Source: Streptomyces tsukubensis (GTDB lineage: Bacteria; Actinomycetota; Actinomycetes; Streptomycetales; Streptomycetaceae). Taken from it: DNA of 64,000 nucleotides. This document shows, one piece after another, positions 60,363-64,000 of this stretch (positions within the stretch are counted from its first letter, which is position 1; each line of letters opens with the position of its first letter). Made by a program: the position numbers and the translations under genes. Under the pieces are notes generated by a model. That model ran no database searches and had not been told where the DNA came from. It was given only the letters and a program-made list of their open reading frames with translations. The stretch is from positions 3,556,501 through 3,620,500 of the forward strand of contig NZ_CP020700.1 in assembly GCF_003932715.1 (NCBI RefSeq), given 5' to 3'.

Positions 60363-62225
60363 CTACAGTTCCTTCCGGGGCTCGGAGCCGGGTGCCGCCG
60401 TGCCCGGATGGTGCATGGCGTGGGTGAGCAGGCCGGTGAAGGCCCGGGTGAGCAGCGCGTTTTCACTGGCCCGCAGCGGGCGGCGGCTGAGCAGCAGCGC
60501 CTGGCCGTAGAGGGCTTCGGCAGTGGTGACCGCGAGACCGCGTTCGGTGATCGTCACGGCCTGCCGTACCAGCGGGTTGAGATGGTTGAGCACGAGCTGT
60601 GCGGGCGGCGTCTCCTGGCGCAGCGAGCCGAGGATGTCGGCCCACAGCCCGTCGCTGTCGGCGGCCAGTCCCGACCGGGTCCGCTCGTGGCGGGCCTCCC
60701 GGTTGTCGATGAGCAGGACGGGCGCGGTGACGGGCTGGAAGTCGCGGAGCACGACATCGCAGTCGTGGGCGCCGACGGTCTCCCGGGCGACGGTGAGGAA
60801 GGCGGCGGCGCGCAGTTCGGCGGCCGGGTCGACGGCGTCGAGATGGGCGGTGACGGTCAGCGGGTCGAGGTCGGCGACGGCGGTGCCGGGGCGGATCTCG
60901 GGCAGCCGGTGCACCAGATCGCGGTCGTAGGTGTAGCCGCCGTTGACGACGCCCATGCCGACGGCGGACGCGATGGGCGCGACCTGCCGGAACTCCTCCA
61001 CGCTGCGGGTGACCAGGACCGTGGCGTGGGTCCTGGTGAAGACCTCCAGGGTGACCTGGCCGTCCGTGGTCTCGAACGGCAGCCACGGCAGCACGATGCG
61101 CAGCAGTTCGTCGTCGTAGCGGGCGAGCGCCTTGACCGCGAGGTGGTGGACGTCGATGAAGCGGTGCAGCAGGGCGGGGTCGCGGGCGGCGAGCCCGGTG
61201 AGCCAGTCGCGGATCCGCTCGCCGAGGGCGTCCCGTACGGCGGAGAGGGTGCCGTCCTCGTAGAGCGCTTCCCGGGACGCGGTGGGCCGCAGGCTGGTGG
61301 TGTCGATGACACAGCGGACGAAGAACGCCCATTCGGGGAGGAGCTCCGGCGCCTGGTCGCTGAGGAGCATGCCCTTGAGGTGGACCCGGTGGCCCGCGTG
61401 CCGGCCGGGGACGACGGGCGTGGGCAGGACGTAGGCGACGCCGCGCAGTCCGGCGGCGGGGAGGTCCAGTTCGATCGTGTCGAGCGGGGTGAAGTCGAAG
61501 AGGTCGCGGCAGTGGGCGGTGAGGGCTTCGCGGCGGGCCAGCGGGGAGGCGTGGGCCCGGTTCCAGGGCGGGGTCTCGTCGACCCGGTGGGTCTCGCCGC
61601 GGGCGTCGGTGACGGTGACCCGGTACGGCAGCAGGGCACCGTAGTGGCGGGCCAGGGAGACCACGCGGCCGGGTTCGGTCCACTCGGCGTTGTCGGCGCG
61701 GGGCACGAGCCGGACGGTGGTGCCGGGCTCCGGGACGGCGGAGGCGGGCAGGGTACGGATGGTGTAGCGGCCGTCGGCGTGGCCGCGCCACTCCACGGCG
61801 GGTGCCGCCGGGTCGGCGGCGGAGCGGCTGAGGACGGTGATCTCGTCGGCGACGACGAAGCAGGCGAGGAGACCGATGCCGAACTGGCCGATGAAGTCGC
61901 CGCGGTCCGCGTCGATCCCGGCGCCGTCGACACCGCCGCCGGAGGTCCGCTTCGAACTGCGACCGATGGTGGCGAGGAAGCGGTGGACATCGGCCTCGGT
62001 CAGCCCGATGCCGGTGTCGGTGACGGTGAGGACGTCCCCGGTCCTGACGGTGATCGCGGCGGGTGCGCCGGGGGTCGCCCGCTGCCGTGCGGTGATCGCG
62101 TCGACGGCGTTCTGGAGCAGTTCGCGGAGGTAGACGCGGGGGCTGGAGTAGAGGTGGTGGGAGAGCAGGTCGACCAGACCGCGCAGGTCGACCTGGAAGG
62201 TGTGGGACGTCGGGGAGTCGGTCAC
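60363..62225 (-). CDS. HSP90-family GHKL ATPase
   Basis: The 620-aa protein has the HSP90 N-terminal ATPase: RELLQNAVDAI (E35, N39), VTDTGIGL (70-75), and the lid and glycine loop IGQFGIGLLACFVVADEI (112-129). A middle domain follows, and a C-terminal part with LLLSRRPLRASENALLTRAF. The start is GTG 62225. It is shorter and more diverged than HtpG of other bacteria and ends in EPRKEL, without MEEVD. The coupled TPR gene and an unknown 325-aa gene upstream (166 bases) form a probable operon. Client or pathway is unknown. Confidence 0.87.
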   Translation of the reverse strand: MTDSPTSHTFQVDLRGLVDLLSHHLYSSPRVYLRELLQNAVDAITARQRATPGAPAAITVRTGDVLTVTDTGIGLTEADVHRFLATIGRSSKRTSGGGVDGAGIDADRGDFIGQFGIGLLACFVVADEITVLSRSAADPAAPAVEWRGHADGRYTIRTLPASAVPEPGTTVRLVPRADNAEWTEPGRVVSLARHYGALLPYRVTVTDARGETHRVDETPPWNRAHASPLARREALTAHCRDLFDFTPLDTIELDLPAAGLRGVAYVLPTPVVPGRHAGHRVHLKGMLLSDQAPELLPEWAFFVRCVIDTTSLRPTASREALYEDGTLSAVRDALGERIRDWLTGLAARDPALLHRFIDVHHLAVKALARYDDELLRIVLPWLPFETTDGQVTLEVFTRTHATVLVTRSVEEFRQVAPIASAVGMGVVNGGYTYDRDLVHRLPEIRPGTAVADLDPLTVTAHLDAVDPAAELRAAAFLTVARETVGAHDCDVVLRDFQPVTAPVLLIDNREARHERTRSGLAADSDGLWADILGSLRQETPPAQLVLNHLNPLVRQAVTITERGLAVTTAEALYGQALLLSRRPLRASENALLTRAFTGLLTHAMHHPGTAAPGSEPRKEL

Positions 62226-62391
62226 CTGTGCAGTGTCTTTCCGTGAATCGGGGCGTCGTACGTCGTCTCGGGGCGTCGCAGGGCGTCGTGGGGCGTTGGC
62301 ACGGGCACGGGTACGAGTACGAGTACGGGCCTGCCCCGGCCGTACCGGCAGCAGGGGAGCGTCCGCCGTCCGGTACGCGGCGGGCTCGCGC

Positions 62392-63369
62392 TCAGCGTCC
62401 GACGGCCGAGCGCATCCTCTTGTAGGCACCCACGGGGTCGTCGCCGTCCATGTAGTACCAGGGGGATTCCGTGACGCGCCCCTCGGTCGCCGCGAACGCC
62501 TCCCGGGCCTCCTCCAGGGACTCGGTCAGCGAGAACGCCATGGCGAAGGAGTTGAGCACATCGACACCGGGGCCCTCGGGGTCGAAGTCGGGGTGCCGGT
62601 AGGAGTGGTCGGCGGCCTCGTTCAGGGAGGCCATCACCTCGGGGCTCATGATGTACGCGTTGTCCGCGCCGCGTTCGAGGTGGAGCCACTGCTCGATATG
62701 CGCGTCGGCAACCAGCCCGCCGAGCCACGTCCCGGCGGGGGCCTTGAGGGCCGCCGTCCGCGCGAACTCGTGCATGGCCTCGTGGGAGCCGCCCCACTTC
62801 TCGCAGACCTGCTGCAGATGGGACGTGTGCACACCGAAGTGGTGCGGATCGCGCCGGGTCGCCGCCTCGAACCGGCGGTGGGCCACGGTCTGCCCCACCT
62901 GGAGGGCGCGTCCGGTGGTCAGCAGGCCGTGCCAGGGCGCGACCCAGTCCGGTTCGCGCTCCGCCGCCTCGAACAGCCACTCCTCGCCGGTCCGCAGCCG
63001 GGCGTGGAAGATCTCGAACTGCTTGCGCGACACATCCTTGGCGCGGGCGCTGGTCCGGGCCTCCCAGCCCCAGCTGATCTGGCGGAAGCCGCCGACGACC
63101 CGGGGCAGTGCCGCTTCGGGCTCGGCCTCGATGATCTTCGGGATCCACCGCTCGACGCCCGCGGTGTCGGCGACGGCCCAGATCAGCCGGGACCGTCCGT
63201 CGTTCTCGGCCCGTCCCAGGACCATCTGCTGCACCAGGTCCCAGTCGGCGGCCGCCGCGGCTTCGCGCACCACCGGCAGCTCGGGATCGTCGTAGTCCTT
63301 GACCAGCCGTGCGGGCGCTCTGCCCGTCAGCTTCCCCAGCGTCCGGCCCATGGCCCGGAGCACCGCCAT
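62392..63369 (-). CDS. Hypothetical helical protein upstream of the HSP90-like gene
   Basis: The 325-aa protein starts at ATG 63369 (MAVLRAMGRTLGKLTGRAPA). It has helical, TPR-like stretches (LLTTGRALQVGQTVAHRRFE, FHARLRTGEEWLFEAAEREP) and many Trp and His residues, but no recognised motif. There is no signal peptide. The same direction and short distance suggest it belongs to the HSP90-TPR unit. I do not know the family. Confidence 0.7.
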   Translation of the reverse strand: MAVLRAMGRTLGKLTGRAPARLVKDYDDPELPVVREAAAAADWDLVQQMVLGRAENDGRSRLIWAVADTAGVERWIPKIIEAEPEAALPRVVGGFRQISWGWEARTSARAKDVSRKQFEIFHARLRTGEEWLFEAAEREPDWVAPWHGLLTTGRALQVGQTVAHRRFEAATRRDPHHFGVHTSHLQQVCEKWGGSHEAMHEFARTAALKAPAGTWLGGLVADAHIEQWLHLERGADNAYIMSPEVMASLNEAADHSYRHPDFDPEGPGVDVLNSFAMAFSLTESLEEAREAFAATEGRVTESPWYYMDGDDPVGAYKRMRSAVGR

Positions 63370-63606
63370 GCTTCCCCACCTCTTGCTTGTATGTGATCGA
63401 CGGAGCGGCCGTCGATCACGCCCCCTCGTGGAGGTAGTGACTATCACGGTTGTCCGACAATCACCCACTTCATTGGCCGGTGATCACCGGTCGGCGGGCC
63501 GTCCCGTACGGGACGCGGCCGTCCTTATACCGGGCATACGGAACTCTGCGCCCCTTCTCACCGCGCCCTCAGATCCTTCTCAGACTCCGCGGGGACAGTC
63601 GGTGAC

Positions 63607-64000
63607 ATGAGCGACCAGTACCGTGACGACGCCCCGCACTCCGTACCTCCGCCGCCTCCGTACGCCCCTTGGCCCCCGCGGCCGGAGCCCGAACCCGGGC
63701 CCCGGGCGCGGGCCCGCAAGAAGGCGCGGGGGTCCATCGCCCTGCTGGTCGCCGTGGCCATCGGGGCGGCGACCGTCGGCGGGGCCGCCTCCACCGTGCT
63801 GGGGCAGCTCACGGACGACCGGGCGAGCCGGTCCTCCGCCGGTGTCCAGGGGACCAACGTCTCCGCGAACCGGTCCGCCGGAAGCGTCGCCGGGGTCGTG
63901 GAGGCGGTCGCCCCCAGCACCGTGGAGATCCGGGCCGCCCAGGGCACCGGGCAGTCCACCGGATCCGGCGTGATCATCTCCTCGGACGGGGAGATCATCA
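63607..64000 (+). CDS. HtrA/trypsin-like serine protease, 5' part
   Basis: The window holds the first 131 codons. MSDQYRDDAPHSVPPPPPYA starts a Pro-rich cytoplasmic segment; one membrane helix is at about 42-65 (SIALLVAVAIGAATVGGAAS); then a linker; then the start of a trypsin-like fold, VVEAVAPSTVEIRAAQGTGQ STGSGVIISSDGEI. The catalytic triad lies beyond the window. Membrane-anchored proteases of this type handle misfolded exported proteins. The gene next to a lacI/glnR block in S. coelicolor is, as I recall, such a protease. Confidence 0.85.
   Translation, partial: MSDQYRDDAPHSVPPPPPYAPWPPRPEPEPGPRARARKKARGSIALLVAVAIGAATVGGAASTVLGQLTDDRASRSSAGVQGTNVSANRSAGSVAGVVEAVAPSTVEIRAAQGTGQSTGSGVIISSDGEII

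Noticed and set aside
57447..62246. Plus-strand frame of 1599 codons
   Set aside because: Antisense to the TPR and HSP90-like genes; high G+C keeps the frame open, and no domain is recognisable.

Overview
The window reads as chromosomal DNA of a Streptomyces. It has very high G+C, GTG and TTG starts, many four-base start/stop overlaps, and marker genes of the genus: mshA, glnR, the c-di-GMP-dependent anti-sigma factor gene rsiG, a nur-type Fur gene, DUF2516/HbhA-like/DUF1152/DUF1416 families, and a thiosulfate sulfurtransferase with its leader peptide. Several genes lie in an order I recall from the S. coelicolor SCO42xx-SCO415x core. That is recollection, not a search. No rRNA, tRNA, CRISPR array or replication origin was recognised.

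Layout. (1) 1-2.9 kb is a lower-G+C accessory edge with an unknown 238-aa gene, a TIR-domain gene and a small convergent gene. (2) 2.9-6.6 kb holds a DUF1152 gene, a membrane protein and ybjN-mshA (mycothiol synthesis). (3) 6.9-8.3 kb is a scar of mobile DNA: the first codons of a Tn3-type transposase plus two truncated plasmid-like genes. (4) 8.5-15.9 kb is mostly core: an ECF sigma factor coupled to a membrane PASTA protein, a methyltransferase, a RipA-like NlpC/P60 hydrolase, a receiver-SpoIIE phosphatase, and a DUF2516/HbhA-like/XRE cluster with a clear palindromic operator. (5) 16-34 kb is accessory: epoxide hydrolase and WYL regulator, beta-propeller protein, MerR-PP2C fusion, GNAT relic, AraC and VOC genes, terpene synthase, HelD-like helicase, cupin and epimerase, MocR/PdxR regulator, TetR regulator, Eis-like acetyltransferase and asparaginase II.

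(6) 34-50.4 kb is core again: rsiG, dtd, ygfZ, nur, a nitrobindin-like gene, a 33-aa membrane protein, a three-gene operon of related membrane-anchored proteins, DsrE, DUF3099, DUF1416, sulfurtransferase with leader peptide, TetR, DUF2993, a repeat-rich membrane protein with MoaD/ThiS, a hydrolase, glnR and a lacI-type regulator. (7) 50.4-63.4 kb appears to be an accessory block. It holds a TPR sensor without a DNA-binding domain, a flavoprotein/Nudix/2H-phosphoesterase operon, an FAH hydrolase, an XRE-like TPR regulator facing five tiny, mostly Cys-rich coupled genes, a MITE-like repeat, and an HSP90-like ATPase coupled to a 985-aa TPR protein. (8) The window ends inside an HtrA/trypsin-like protease gene.

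The least explained systems are the TIR locus, the HSP90-TPR operon, the five-gene mini-operon and the flavoprotein/Nudix/2H operon. Functional roles for these are inference from gene content only.
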